DNA of 38,881 nucleotides, from assembly GCA_022827885.1 (NCBI GenBank), contig JAJEIP010000112.1:1-38881 (forward strand). Reading direction: 5' to 3'. Below, piece after piece: positions 31,822-38,881 of this stretch. The notes under the pieces are model-generated. The model did not search any database. It was not told where the DNA came from and worked only from the letters and a program-made list of their open reading frames with translations. The stretch comes from Candidatus Poribacteria bacterium. Its GTDB lineage: Bacteria; Poribacteria; WGA-4E; WGA-3G. Made by a program: the position numbers and the translations under genes. Every line of letters begins with the position of its first letter. Positions within the stretch are counted from its first letter, which is position 1.

Positions 31822-32991
31822 CTAATTCCTGTCACTGACGGACGAAGCACCCTCAAGCAACTTCCGATATACCTGATAAGTCTGTTCCGCAATCGTCTCC
31901 CATGTGAAATCCTTGACGCGGCTAAGCCCACCTTCAACTAAATCGTTCCGAAGACGCGCATCGTGTGTGATGCGATGTATCCGTTCTGCCAAAGCCTCCA
32001 TATCGCCTTCAGGGAAGGTAAGTCCCGCGTTATCAATCACATGCGGAATTTCGCCGGAATTTGAACCGACGACCGGCACTTCGCATGCCATTGCTTCGAT
32101 AAGCACCCTCCCGAAAAATTCTACCCATCCCGGTGTTGTTCGAGATGGCAGCACCAGTGTATCCATACAATTAATATAGGCGGCTACCTCTTCAGGAGGT
32201 ACCGCGTCTATCCACACAATATGTCCAGAGATTCCAAGGGTTTCGGCAGTTTTTTGAAAACGCGGTTTATCTTCACCTTGTCCAACGATTAGCAGTTTAT
32301 ATGTGCGTGTCGTATCTCGGTTTACAAGCGACGCTACAGCCTCAAGCAGTGTGTCTACTCCTTTCATCTGAAGCAATCTACCCACGTAACCAACGACAAA
32401 ACAGTCGCTGAGCTGCAACGAAGTCTTCAACTTGCTGACATCCATTTTATAGAAATGCCGGACATCAACACCGTTCGGAAACGGGGTTTGCTGTCCGGTG
32501 TAACCGCGTTGCGTTAGGATCTTGCCAGCGTTTACACTCAATGGGAAAGCTCTATCTGTTTCTCGAAAAACACGGCGTTCAATCCACACAGGTAAAAAGC
32601 CAAACCGCTGTTTAGTCGGTATACTCAGGGATGTCCGAAAAATGAAACGACTGTTTGGACAATATTTGCGTTTCAACCGAACTACTTGTAAAGCATTAAG
32701 GCTCCAAGCCTCCTCTTCTAAGTGGATAATATCCGGTTGAAAATCTCGGAGGTGGGGCTTCACACCCTGGCGGTAGTAAAAGCGACTGCCGTATCCCGAG
32801 AATCGTATTGGACATGGAAATTCTTCACACGGCGTGTCCAACTCCGGTTCAAAGACAATATCTTGAAAACTTTCATACCAACGTGCAGGAACGACAACCC
32901 GTAATGTGACATCCGGACGTTCGGCGATGAGAGCGAACTTTCGTCGGTACGGCTTCATAATATAGGAATGAGAAAGGACTAAGATACGCAC
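31822..32991 (-). CDS. glycosyltransferase family 4 (GT-B fold)
   Basis: A 389-aa retaining GT-B glycosyltransferase. The N-terminal acceptor domain is MRILVLSHSYIMKPYRRKFALIAE. The C-terminal nucleotide-sugar domain begins near 205 with VGYVGRLLQMKGVDTLLEA and contains KLLIVGQGEDK. The E-x7-E motif of GT4 appears as EFFGRVLIEAMACEVPVVGSNSGEIPHVI. It probably builds an envelope polysaccharide or glycolipid in the cytoplasm. The gene stands alone, not in a polysaccharide cluster. It follows the coiled-coil gene by 14 bp on the same strand. Donor and acceptor are unknown. Confidence 0.92.
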   Translation of the reverse strand: MRILVLSHSYIMKPYRRKFALIAERPDVTLRVVVPARWYESFQDIVFEPELDTPCEEFPCPIRFSGYGSRFYYRQGVKPHLRDFQPDIIHLEEEAWSLNALQVVRLKRKYCPNSRFIFRTSLSIPTKQRFGFLPVWIERRVFRETDRAFPLSVNAGKILTQRGYTGQQTPFPNGVDVRHFYKMDVSKLKTSLQLSDCFVVGYVGRLLQMKGVDTLLEAVASLVNRDTTRTYKLLIVGQGEDKPRFQKTAETLGISGHIVWIDAVPPEEVAAYINCMDTLVLPSRTTPGWVEFFGRVLIEAMACEVPVVGSNSGEIPHVIDNAGLTFPEGDMEALAERIHRITHDARLRNDLVEGGLSRVKDFTWETIAEQTYQVYRKLLEGASSVSDRN

Positions 32992-33005
32992 GAGTAATTA
33001 AGTCC

Positions 33006-33407
33006 CTAAATACTCCCAAAGATTCTCGGGCTCACTGACTGTTCATCTTCAGAAACATCCGTATCTGATTCATCAGTGTCCGCCTCAAAAGTGATTTCCT
33101 CGTTTATATCTACTGAACTTTCATCTGAAGTAACGAGAACATCCATCAAACCCTCAAGTCTTTCGCGGATCTCTGATCGTTCATCCGAAACGGTTGCACG
33201 CTCTGAGTCAAGTTCCTCCCTAAGATTACTATTACGATCTTCAAGATCTTGAATCTGTGCATCGCGTTGCAGTAAATCACTGTTAAGCCGGGCAATTTCA
33301 GCCTCCAGTTCCAGTTTGTCTGCTCTTAATTCCTGAACGGTTGAAATCGCAAGTTCAACACGCTCCTCCAGCAGCGATACAATACTTTGTTCTAATGCGT
33401 CAGACAT
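33006..33407 (-). CDS. coiled-coil protein with acidic tail
   Basis: A 133-aa protein. GGAGGA lies just upstream of the ATG. Residues about 10-88 are a continuous heptad-rich coiled coil (VQELRADKLELEAEIARLNSDLLQRDAQIQDLEDR). The C-terminal third is very acidic (ITFEADTDESDTDVSEDEQ) and probably disordered. No Cys, signal or membrane segment is seen. The size and coiled coil recall small division-associated proteins such as ZapB, but the resemblance is only in style. It lies between an Ogg-type glycosylase and a glycosyltransferase, all on the minus strand. Function unknown. Confidence 0.75.
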   Translation of the reverse strand: MSDALEQSIVSLLEERVELAISTVQELRADKLELEAEIARLNSDLLQRDAQIQDLEDRNSNLREELDSERATVSDERSEIRERLEGLMDVLVTSDESSVDINEEITFEADTDESDTDVSEDEQSVSPRIFGSI

Positions 33408-33434
33408 ATTAATTCCTCCAAAATGGTATGTTTA

Positions 33435-34355
33435 TTAATTCGCGACGGATTTGCGATTCTCCACCGCAGCGGTAACACTCGTTTCAATCAGTGATAGATG
33501 CTCAGCATCCGCCCAATCTTGACATTCATGGACGTAATGAAAAAGGTACTGTTGGGCGTACCCCACGCTGTTCCCGAAGTAAACATGCGCGAACTCGCGT
33601 ATCTCAGGATACGTAGCACGCCTACGCAGATAAAGGGTCTCAAAGATTCGTTTTATCCAAACATCAATCGGTAGTGCTGCAAGATGCCCAAGCGAAAATA
33701 GGCAGATACAATCGGCGACTTTCTCGCCTATGCCTTTTCTGCGCATTAATTCGCGTTTTGCCTCAGGATAGGACATTTCCTTCACCGCAGTGAGTTCAAA
33801 TTCGCCACTCACAACTGCTATCGCAGCTTCTTGAAGATAACTCGACCGGTAGCCGGTGCCACACGCGAGAAGTTCTTTCTCTGTTGTAGCCTCGAGTGCT
33901 TCTGGACTCGGGAAACTATAATCCACGTAACCCCCAAACGTCAGCTGTTCACCAAAACGCTCGGAGAGCCTGCGGATAATCCCACGAATCCGAGATATAT
34001 TGTTGTTCTGAGATAAAATGAATGATGCCACTGTTTCCCAAAGTTCTTGGTTCAGAATGCGCATCCCCCAAAGTTTCTCAATCGCCCGATGCATATACGC
34101 ATCGTTGTCAACTTCAGCGAGAAGCTTTGGAACATCGCGATCAAGATCGAGATAGTGTCGGAGAAATGGGACGAAGGTAGTCTTATCCTCGGTGGTAGAA
34201 CTCTCCACACGCAAGGTGGTTCCTACTTGACAAATTTTGAGGATGCGCCCCTCCACGACACCGTAATAGGCATCATCTATTCGATTCCATCGAAACGACT
34301 GTCCGGATTCTAAGGTATATTTCAAACTGAAGTCTGTTGCATCCTGAATCTGCAT
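33435..34355 (-). CDS. ogg: 8-oxoguanine DNA glycosylase/AP lyase, Ogg-type
   Basis: A 306-aa enzyme that removes 8-oxoguanine from DNA and cleaves the AP site. The N-terminal domain shows ESGQSFRWNRID, the bacterial/archaeal/eukaryal OGG1 motif. The HhH-GPD domain has ILSQNNNISRIRGIIRRL and the active site MRRKGIGEKVADCICLFSLGHLAALPIDVWIKR, in which the Lys in GEKVADC is the nucleophile and the Asp in PIDVW assists. ATG 34355 is preferred because it matches family N-termini; the upstream TTG 34394 lacks a well-spaced SD. Ogg1-type enzymes in bacteria are less common than MutM, which makes this one mildly notable. Confidence 0.92.
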   Translation of the reverse strand: MQIQDATDFSLKYTLESGQSFRWNRIDDAYYGVVEGRILKICQVGTTLRVESSTTEDKTTFVPFLRHYLDLDRDVPKLLAEVDNDAYMHRAIEKLWGMRILNQELWETVASFILSQNNNISRIRGIIRRLSERFGEQLTFGGYVDYSFPSPEALEATTEKELLACGTGYRSSYLQEAAIAVVSGEFELTAVKEMSYPEAKRELMRRKGIGEKVADCICLFSLGHLAALPIDVWIKRIFETLYLRRRATYPEIREFAHVYFGNSVGYAQQYLFHYVHECQDWADAEHLSLIETSVTAAVENRKSVAN

Positions 34356-34415
34356 CGTGTGTTTTGTTGAGTTTTGGTGAGCACTTGTAAGCAATGCCCT
34401 TGATATTTACCAATT

Positions 34416-34444
34416 AGTATATAGCAAATTTCAAAAATTAGCAA
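34416..34444 (-). promoter_or_regulatory. promoter for the ogg-type gene
   Basis: On the minus strand TTGCTA (34444-34439) and TATACT (34421-34416) are 17 bp apart, about 60 bp upstream of ATG 34355. It is back to back with the ppiD promoter. Confidence 0.45.
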
Positions 34445-34491
34445 ATTTTTATTCTCCGTCCCAAAATCCACTCTATTTTCAGCGACCTGAT

Positions 34492-34520
34492 TTGACATTT
34501 CGTTGAGTTACGGGTATAAT
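34492..34520 (+). promoter_or_regulatory. consensus sigma-70 promoter for the ppiD-like gene
   Basis: TTGACA (34492-34497) and TATAAT (34515-34520) with a 17-bp spacer. The transcript would have a leader of about 50 nt. Confidence 0.75.
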
Positions 34521-34575
34521 ATTAACACCTTGGTCTGAAAGTAATAGAAACTAAACAGGAGAAACCTTGTAAAAC

Positions 34576-36534
34576 ATGATTATCTTTCTACGCGAAAAAT
34601 TTATTGCGCAACTCTTTATGTGGATAATCGCCATTGTGTTCCTGGCAGGGACAGTGTTCCTCTACAGCAACACGCAGGGCGGGGGTGAGGATCCAGAAGG
34701 AGAAGTCGTTCTCAGAATTAATAACTCAGAAGTCAAGCGAGGAGAGTTTGAAAGCGCCGTCGCTAATGCCTTGGAAACTCAGAGACGAAACCAGAGATTC
34801 GGCGCACTGGACCGAGAGGAAACGCAGAAGTCAGTCATTGAGCGATGGATACAACAAACTATACTTGGAAGTGTGGATATCGGCCCTGCTGAAATAGAAC
34901 GCTATATCCGAAGCGACACCACTCGAGTCGAGCAGTACAATCTTTACCAACAGTTCGGGGCAGCAGACCTCTATACGGAGAATGTTCGTTTACAACTCAG
35001 TTCCGCTGCACTCCGAGATAGTGTGCAATCACTTGAGTTGGTGACCGATACTGAAGCAGAACAAGCATATCGACTTGAATCAGACAAGGCAAAAGTTAAA
35101 TTTATTGAGTTTAAGCATAGTGATTATGCCGCAACGACTGAAGTGGATGAAGCAGAAGCAGAGGCGTACTTTGAGAAAAATCGGGATAACTATAAATCGG
35201 AAGAACAGGTGAATGTAAAGTTTATTAGGGTAAATCCTGCTGATCTCGTGTCAGACGAAGACATTGCTGCGCATTATGAGGAAAACCAAACGGAGTTTAC
35301 AACACCCGAAGTGGTTAAAGCACGCCATATCTTGAAAAAATTTCCTGATAACGCAACCGACGAACAAAAGGCGGAGACCAGAACCGCCGCAGAGGAACTC
35401 CTCAAAACTATCAACGCAGAGCTTGCAGCGGGTGCGGACTTTGCAGAACTCGCAAGGACCCATTCAGAAGGACCTTCCAGTGCTCAAGGTGGCGCGTTAA
35501 GGGGCGGAAACCCAAAACTTCCACCTGGAGACTACTTTGCACGTGGGGACATGGTCAAACCCTTTGAGGAAACAGCTTTTGACAGTCTCGAACCAGGAGA
35601 AGTCAGCGGTTTAGTCGAAACACAATTTGGGTTCCACATCATCAAGTTGGAAGAAAAGAGAGCACCGGAAGTTCAACCTTTCGACCAGGTCCAATACGAC
35701 ATCCGGCAAAAACTCGTTCAAGTCAGTGGTGTTGATGAGGCAAAAAAAGTTGCATCCGACCTTCTGTATGAAATCGAAATTCAGGACTATGACGCGGCGC
35801 TTGCCCTTGAAAGATACAAGGAACTTTCCTTCATTACGCTGGAAACAGGGTTCTTCAGTCGTGATGTTACAACTATTCCGCAGATTGGTGCAAGATGGGG
35901 GTATCAAGGGTTAATCGAAGAACTTTTTGATATGGAAGTGAACGTAATAAAGGTTATTGAGGCGAAAAAATCTAATGGAGAACAGATAGAAGCCTATTTT
36001 GTCGCCACCGTTCTTGAAAAAAAACCGGCAACTATTCCAGCGTTTTCAGAAATCAAACCGCAGGTCCTCAACGATCTGAAAACGGAAAAATCCAAGGAAC
36101 GTGCCTTTGAGGATGCACAAAACCTGCTCAATAAACGGGCAGATACCACATCACTGGATGCTTTATTGGAAAAGTATGACGCGCCTGAGAGTTTAGCAAC
36201 AGACCGACTTTCTGTCCAAGAAAGCAACCTGTTCGCGCTCAGTCCAAACAGCGATTATATTGCCGGTATGGGAAGTTCGACTGAAACGATGTTCGCCGCA
36301 TTTCAAATGGAAGTTGATGAGATTGGGGGTCCCTTCAAAGGGAGCAATTCTGTTTATATTGTCCAACTCGTTGAGAGAGAAGAACCTGACATTGAAACGT
36401 TCCAAATGGACCCGGCTGAAAAAGCACGGCATCGTCAGGCTCTCATTCAAGCAAAAAAACGGGAAACATATTTGAATTGGTTCGCCGCACGCAAAAAGGC
36501 GAGTGAACTCTGGATCCATCCAGATTATCGCTAA
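34576..36534 (+). CDS. ppiD: PpiD-like peptidyl-prolyl isomerase (membrane-anchored parvulin)
   Basis: A 652-aa periplasmic folding factor. An N-terminal membrane anchor (FIAQLFMWIIAIVFLAGTVFLYS) and a SurA_N-like helical segment (RINNSEVKRGEFESAVANAL) precede the parvulin domain at about 245-358 (VVKARHILKKFPDN, LARTHSEGPSSAQGGALRGG, PFEETAFDSLEPGEVSGLVETQFGFHIIKL). A long C-terminal region of SurA/PpiD type follows. AGGAG is 14 nt upstream of the ATG, a long spacing. Its stop overlaps the mqnC stop by 4 bp in the converging orientation. PpiD or PrsA/SurA-like names are both possible, but the membrane anchor favours PpiD. Confidence 0.88.
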   Translation: MIIFLREKFIAQLFMWIIAIVFLAGTVFLYSNTQGGGEDPEGEVVLRINNSEVKRGEFESAVANALETQRRNQRFGALDREETQKSVIERWIQQTILGSVDIGPAEIERYIRSDTTRVEQYNLYQQFGAADLYTENVRLQLSSAALRDSVQSLELVTDTEAEQAYRLESDKAKVKFIEFKHSDYAATTEVDEAEAEAYFEKNRDNYKSEEQVNVKFIRVNPADLVSDEDIAAHYEENQTEFTTPEVVKARHILKKFPDNATDEQKAETRTAAEELLKTINAELAAGADFAELARTHSEGPSSAQGGALRGGNPKLPPGDYFARGDMVKPFEETAFDSLEPGEVSGLVETQFGFHIIKLEEKRAPEVQPFDQVQYDIRQKLVQVSGVDEAKKVASDLLYEIEIQDYDAALALERYKELSFITLETGFFSRDVTTIPQIGARWGYQGLIEELFDMEVNVIKVIEAKKSNGEQIEAYFVATVLEKKPATIPAFSEIKPQVLNDLKTEKSKERAFEDAQNLLNKRADTTSLDALLEKYDAPESLATDRLSVQESNLFALSPNSDYIAGMGSSTETMFAAFQMEVDEIGGPFKGSNSVYIVQLVEREEPDIETFQMDPAEKARHRQALIQAKKRETYLNWFAARKKASELWIHPDYR

Positions 36535-37598
36535 TTCAGGAGTTCGTAGAAAAAATTGCGGCGTTTGGGAATATAACCTAACTCGGCTATCGTGCGTTCG
36601 ATTTCCTCAATCGGCATGCAATAGACCGTTCCCGCTTTGCTGACAACGTTCTCCTCTATCATTGTGCCTCCCATATCATTCGCACCGAATTTAAGCGATA
36701 ATTGTCCGATCTTCGGACCTTGGGTGACCCATGAAGATTGAAAGTTGTCGAAGTTATCCAGAAACAATCGCGAAATAGCGAGTGTTTTGAGGTATTCAAA
36801 ACTCCCCGCCGGTGGTATATGATCCATGCGGGTATTAGCGGGTTGTAACGACCAACAGATAAACGCTGTGAATCCACCTGTCTCATCTTGCAAATCACGT
36901 AATCTGACGAGGTGCTCAACACGTTCGCCGTAACTCTCTACATGCCCGTACATCATCGTCGCGCTCGACTTCAGTCCGACCAAATGTCCCTGACGCATGA
37001 CCTCCAGCCACTCGTCTGCGGTGCATTTTTTAGGACTAATCTCATTACGGGCATGATCAGTGAGAATCTCAGCACCGCCCCCAGGGATCGAATCAAGCCC
37101 AGCGTCTCGCAACCGGAGAAGCATCTCTCGCAGCGACATACGGTTTATCTTGGCAAACCAATCCAACTCTGGTGGCGAAAACCCGTGGATATGAATGCGG
37201 TAATTTGCTTTGATCCAACGCAGGAGATCTTCGTACCAGTCAAGTTTGAGCTTCGGATGCAATCCACCTTGCATGAGAATCAATTCCCCGCCGAGATCCA
37301 GTGTTTCCTGTATCTTTTTCCCCAGTTCTTCGCGTTCCATAACATAAGCGTCAGGGTCTCGACGATGGCGGTAAAAAGCACAGAAATCGCAGTCCACATA
37401 ACACCAATTGGTATAGTTAATATTTCGGTCAACAATATACGTGACGTAACCTTCCGGATGGTTGCGTTGTCGGACAATATCCGCAGCGTGCCCCAGAGAA
37501 AGTAGATCGTGGCTCTTGAAAAGCGTCAGACAATCATCAAAATCTAACCGTTCGCCCGAAAGTGATTTCTCAAGGATAGGTTGGATGTTTGTATCCAT
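36531..37598 (-). CDS. mqnC: cyclic dehypoxanthinyl futalosine synthase
   Basis: A 355-aa radical SAM enzyme. It cyclises dehypoxanthine futalosine in the futalosine route to menaquinone. The cluster ligands are C66-x3-C70-x2-C73 in NYTNWCYVDCDFCAFYR. The MqnC-type stretches MQGGLHPKLKLDWYEDLLRWIK, HGFSPPELDW and SIPGGGAEIL are present, and the C-terminal half has GANDMGGTMIEENV. AAGGGAAC precedes the ATG. It is alone here; mqnA, mqnB, mqnD and mqnE are not in the window. MqnE and CofH are related but differ in these motifs. Confidence 0.9.
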   Translation of the reverse strand: MDTNIQPILEKSLSGERLDFDDCLTLFKSHDLLSLGHAADIVRQRNHPEGYVTYIVDRNINYTNWCYVDCDFCAFYRHRRDPDAYVMEREELGKKIQETLDLGGELILMQGGLHPKLKLDWYEDLLRWIKANYRIHIHGFSPPELDWFAKINRMSLREMLLRLRDAGLDSIPGGGAEILTDHARNEISPKKCTADEWLEVMRQGHLVGLKSSATMMYGHVESYGERVEHLVRLRDLQDETGGFTAFICWSLQPANTRMDHIPPAGSFEYLKTLAISRLFLDNFDNFQSSWVTQGPKIGQLSLKFGANDMGGTMIEENVVSKAGTVYCMPIEEIERTIAELGYIPKRRNFFYELLN

Positions 37599-37651
37599 TT
37601 ACGAGTTCCCTTAATTCTATAAAACAGACTGATACCAAATCTAATGTTGCA

Positions 37652-37680
37652 ATTCTAACACTTTATAATCTGTTTGTCAA
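37652..37680 (-). promoter_or_regulatory. promoter for mqnC
   Basis: Minus-strand TTGACA (37680-37675) and TAGAAT (37657-37652) are separated by 17 bp, about 55 bp upstream of ATG 37598. It is divergent from the rpoZ promoter. Confidence 0.7.
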
Positions 37681-37698
37681 CTTTTCTGCCATTTTAAT

Positions 37699-37726
37699 TT
37701 GACTTTTGCGGAAAATTCAGTATAAT
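37699..37726 (+). promoter_or_regulatory. promoter for rpoZ
   Basis: TTGACT (37699-37704) and TATAAT (37721-37726) with a 16-bp spacer. GAGGAGAG precedes the rpoZ ATG. Confidence 0.7.
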
Positions 37727-37772
37727 TGTAACACGTTTGTTCTGAATCTGTATTTAACGAGGAGAGACGAAA

Positions 37773-38117
37773 ATGAGCGAAGTCGTTTACAATGAGGACT
37801 TGGTGAAACGCGTATCAAATAAATACCTTGCAGTGAATGTTGCCGCAAAACGCGCCAGAGATATAAACGCAAACGGTTTGCCTATTGCGCCTTCAAGCAC
37901 TGCAGATAAAAGGAAGAAACCTGTCGCCGTTGCCACACAAGAGTTAGTTGAGGGGAAACTTCACTTTGAAAAAAGCGAGGTCAAAGCACCCGCTCAGAAT
38001 ACACCCTCGATTTTTACCGACTCGCAGGATTCAGACGACGGGAGTGATATATTTGATGAAGAACTTCTCACACGCGAAGGCGATGCTGACCCAGAAGAGC
38101 GTGAGGAAGGTCTCTAA
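37773..38117 (+). CDS. rpoZ: RNA polymerase omega subunit
   Basis: A 114-aa protein. The omega core occupies about 8-66: DLVKRVSNKYLAVNVAAKRARDIN, then RKKPVAVATQELVEGKLHFE, the two conserved stretches that contact beta-prime and help RNA polymerase assembly. The remaining ~45 residues form an acidic, probably disordered tail (DSQDSDDGSDIFDEELL, DADPEEREEGL), longer than in many omegas. GAGGAGAG is correctly placed before the ATG. Its usual neighbour gmk is not adjacent; the tRNA cluster follows. Confidence 0.9.
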   Translation: MSEVVYNEDLVKRVSNKYLAVNVAAKRARDINANGLPIAPSSTADKRKKPVAVATQELVEGKLHFEKSEVKAPAQNTPSIFTDSQDSDDGSDIFDEELLTREGDADPEEREEGL

Positions 38118-38180
38118 ATCTCATCGATGGCGAAAATTGTGCCTACCCAAACAACCTCTCGTCGAAAAAATTAAAGGCAC

Positions 38181-38209
38181 TTGACAATTCCCAATAAAGT
38201 GGGTATAAT
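38181..38209 (+). promoter_or_regulatory. consensus promoter of the tRNA-rpmG cluster
   Basis: TTGACA (38181-38186) and TATAAT (38204-38209) are 17 bp apart; tRNA-Thr begins 7 bp downstream. Confidence 0.85.
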
Positions 38210-38216
38210 TAAAAGT

Positions 38217-38291
38217 GCTGCTGACGTGGCTCAATGGTAGAGCAAGTGATTTGTAATCACTAGGTTGGAGGTTCGATTCCTCTCGTCAGCT
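38217..38291 (+). tRNA. tRNA-Thr (TGT)
   Basis: 75 nt. The acceptor GCTGACG/CGTCAGC and a GAGG-TTCGATT-CCTC T arm are present. Anticodon stem AGTGA/TCACT encloses loop TTTGTAA, giving anticodon TGT. CCA is not encoded and T residues follow. Confidence 0.93.
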
Positions 38292-38299
38292 TTTTTAAT

Positions 38300-38381
38300 G
38301 GGGGTATGCTAGAGCGGTCAAATAGGGCAGACTGTAAATCTGTTGGCTATGCCTACGGTGGTTCGAATCCATCTGCCCCCA
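38300..38381 (+). tRNA. tRNA-Tyr (GTA)
   Basis: 82 nt, class II. The acceptor GGGGGTA pairs with TGCCCCC. Anticodon stem GCAGA/TCTGT has loop CTGTAAA, giving anticodon GTA. A long variable arm (TGGCTATGCCTAC) is present. Discriminator A, no encoded CCA. Confidence 0.93.
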
Positions 38382-38400
38382 TCTCTTTTTAGTATGTTCT

Positions 38401-38473
38401 GCGGGAGTAGCTCAGCTGGTAGAGCATTGGCCTTCCAAGCCATGTGTCGCGGGTTCGATTCCCGTCTCCCGCT
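38401..38473 (+). tRNA. tRNA-Gly (TCC)
   Basis: 73 nt. Acceptor GCGGGAG/CTCCCGC; anticodon loop CTTCCAA with anticodon TCC; T arm CGGG-TTCGATT-CCCG. Discriminator T. Confidence 0.94.
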
Positions 38474-38493
38474 TGTTGGTGTTTTTTATCTTT

Positions 38494-38569
<76 letters not shown>

Positions 38570-38594
38570 CCTTATCGAAAGTAGAGGGTTTATT

Positions 38595-38747
38595 ATGCCC
38601 AGAGACATTGTGATATTAGCGTGTGATACATGTAGCCAACGGAATTATGTAACGACTCGGAACCGTCGGACAAATCAGAATCGGTACGAACGCAAGAAAT
38701 ACTGTCGTTTCTGTCGAAAGCATACATCCCACAAGGAAACACGATAA
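38595..38747 (+). CDS. rpmG: 50S ribosomal protein L33 (zinc-binding form)
   Basis: A 50-aa protein, the normal L33 length and too short for most ORF calling. [13 protein letters not shown] opens it, TTRNRRTN follows, and [19 protein letters not shown] closes it. The zinc pairs are C10-x2-C13 and C37-x2-C40, so this is the Cys-containing (C+) form. It sits between tRNA-Thr and tRNA-Trp; in many bacteria this place is followed by secE-nusG, beyond the right edge. Confidence is high despite the size. Confidence 0.93.
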   Translation: MPRDIVILACDTCSQRNYVTTRNRRTNQNRYERKKYCRFCRKHTSHKETR

Positions 38748-38755
38748 CTTTTTGG

Positions 38756-38796
38756 GTAGGGACGTGGACAACATCGCGAGGTGTGCCGTCTCCTAC
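38756..38796. repeat. imperfect palindrome between rpmG and tRNA-Trp
   Basis: GTAGGGACG at the left and CGTCTCCTAC at the right form imperfect complementary ends. It resembles the element at 10681-10715, which starts with the same GTAGGGACG. Confidence 0.4.
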
Positions 38797-38807
38797 GCAA
38801 AACTTGC

Positions 38808-38881
38808 AGGCCAGTAGCTCCAACGGCTAGAGCGTCGGTCTCCAAAACCGAATGTTGGGGGTTCGAATCCCTCCTGGCCTG
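38808..38881 (+). tRNA. tRNA-Trp (CCA)
   Basis: 74 nt, ending at the window edge with the discriminator G. Acceptor AGGCCAG/CTGGCCT; anticodon stem TCGGT/ACCGA with loop CTCCAAA, giving anticodon CCA; T arm GGGGG-TTCGAAT-CCCTC. This is the usual tRNA upstream of secE. Confidence 0.93.

Noticed and set aside
36531-36534. Special significance of the 4-bp stop/stop overlap of ppiD and mqnC
   Set aside because: CTAA encodes a stop on both strands, so such tail-to-tail overlaps are common in compact genomes.

Overview
The window is bacterial chromosome with ordinary housekeeping content, about 48% GC by eye, little intergenic space and genes on both strands. A Fe(II)/2-oxoglutarate PhyH-family oxygenase, an enolase-superfamily gene beside a xylose-isomerase-like TIM barrel, futalosine-pathway menaquinone synthesis (mqnC), a fused ECF sigma factor and many dispersed palindromes together suggest an uncultured lineage of the Poribacteria type. 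That placement is inference; there is no rRNA or marker tree behind it.

Region 1 (1-5.8 kb): the 5' end of a secreted FG-GAP/VCBS protein reads off the left edge. It is followed by the conserved 'origin-side' block rnpA-yidD-yidC-jag-mnmE, led by an HNH endonuclease gene instead of rpmH. Region 2 (5.8-7.1 kb): a 66-aa zinc-ribbon protein and a secreted thioredoxin-TPR protein. The first active-site cysteine of the latter is an in-frame TGA followed by a SECIS-like hairpin, so it is a candidate selenoprotein. Region 3 (7.1-14.9 kb, minus strand): Glu/Leu-type dehydrogenase, pdxJ, a HAD phosphatase and an RluB/RsuA-type pseudouridine synthase form a tightly packed operon. It is followed on the same strand by an NHL beta-propeller gene and glnE.

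Region 4 (15.1-20.7 kb, plus strand): TIM-barrel isomerase, enolase-superfamily protein and SDR (sugar or sugar-acid catabolism), TatD, a lipoprotein, and a XylH-like permease with no adjacent partners. Region 5 (20.8-22.5 kb): one open frame encodes an ECF sigma factor joined to a complete FtsZ, with an internal Shine-Dalgarno and ATG in front of the FtsZ part. Region 6 (22.5-31.6 kb, minus strand): FAD/Fe-S oxidoreductase, NRAMP-like transporter, PhyH oxygenase, CBS/CorC protein, small overlapping ORFs, M23 peptidase and an iron-type ABC binding protein.

Region 7 (31.7-38.9 kb): tRNA-Leu, a glycosyltransferase, a coiled-coil protein, an Ogg-type glycosylase, a PpiD-like chaperone, mqnC, rpoZ, and the translation cluster tRNA-Thr/Tyr/Gly/Thr-rpmG-tRNA-Trp, from which tuf is missing. 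Sigma-70 promoters (TTGACA-17-TATAAT) are clear in front of the tRNAs, ppiD, rpoZ and mqnC. The two most unusual items are the ECF sigma-FtsZ fusion and the Sec-type thioredoxin. Heptanucleotide repeats and two palindrome families in intergenic DNA are a further layer.
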